A stretch of DNA of 7,094 nucleotides, from positions 1 to 7,094 of the forward strand of contig WUQV01000190.1 in assembly GCA_009889585.1 (NCBI GenBank), given 5' to 3'. Under the pieces are notes generated by a model. That model did no database searches and was not told where the DNA came from. It was given only the letters and a program-made list of their open reading frames with translations. Source of the stretch: Candidatus Bathyarchaeota archaeon. Its GTDB lineage: Archaea > Thermoproteota > Bathyarchaeia > Bathyarchaeales > WUQV01. Each line of letters starts with the position of its first letter. Positions within the stretch are counted from its first letter, which is position 1. The position numbers and the translations under genes were made by a program. Below are positions 7,083-7,094 of this stretch, in pieces.

Positions 7083-7094
7083 CGCCCTCAATCA

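Larger units (their letters stand above)
6919..7094 (-). other. 23S rRNA leader
   Basis: This stretch has no gene. It carries the 5' arm of the processing stem (6928-6986) and, further upstream, a candidate promoter. No tRNA, 5S or upstream rRNA is visible before the window ends, so nothing suggests that the 23S is transcribed behind a 16S here. Confidence 0.6.

Overview
This window is a hyperintronic archaeal ribosomal RNA locus. The 3' third of a 16S rRNA gene lies on the + strand. A complete 23S rRNA gene lies on the - strand, facing it. A single protein gene of the DUF1028 (Ntn-hydrolase-like) family sits between them. The rRNA cores are archaeal (16S tail GGATCACCTCC, crenarchaeal-type 23S blocks). 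The introns have bulge-helix-bulge (BHB) splice sites and several carry LAGLIDADG endonuclease genes. Together these point to a thermophilic member of the Thermoproteota (TACK). The 16S is too divergent in places for me to name a genus.

Layout. 1-458: 3' part of a 16S intron encoding the C-terminal half of a LAGLIDADG endonuclease that is cut by the window edge. 459-470: an apparent 12-nt micro-exon. 471-519: an ORF-less 49-nt mini-intron. 520-983: the rest of the 16S. 984-1147: spacer with no gene. 1148-1774: the DUF1028 gene, with a strong Shine-Dalgarno site matching this organism's own 16S 3' end. From about 1795 to 6918, on the - strand: the 23S rRNA, interrupted by four introns. In transcription order these are an 881-nt intron with a frameshifted endonuclease gene (5987-6867), a 1062-nt intron with an intact endonuclease gene (4471-5532), a 71-nt ORF-less intron (4246-4316), and a 35-nt ORF-less intron in the peptidyl-transferase centre (2128-2162). 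6919-7094: 23S leader with one arm of the processing stem and a candidate TATA box.

How the parts work together. By hand-folding, the 881-nt, 71-nt, 49-nt and 35-nt introns show the canonical 3-nt-bulge / 4-bp-helix / 3-nt-bulge motif cut by the archaeal splicing endonuclease. In each case, removing the intron restores the expected rRNA sequence, except that the 16S micro-exon keeps one unusual base. The 1062-nt intron fits less cleanly. The sequences flanking the 23S form a long inverted repeat, as expected of a pre-23S processing stem. Its 3' arm is the antisense of the last codons of the DUF1028 gene, so the same DNA encodes a protein C-terminus on one strand and an rRNA maturation signal on the other.

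Most distinctive points: the 16S and 23S are convergent rather than in one operon; the processing stem overlaps a protein gene; three ORF-less mini-introns are present; a hairpin inside the 1062-nt intron carries direct and inverted copies of the flanking exon; and a homopolymer frameshift breaks one endonuclease gene. Intron and rRNA ends were derived by eye and by recalled consensus, not by alignment software.
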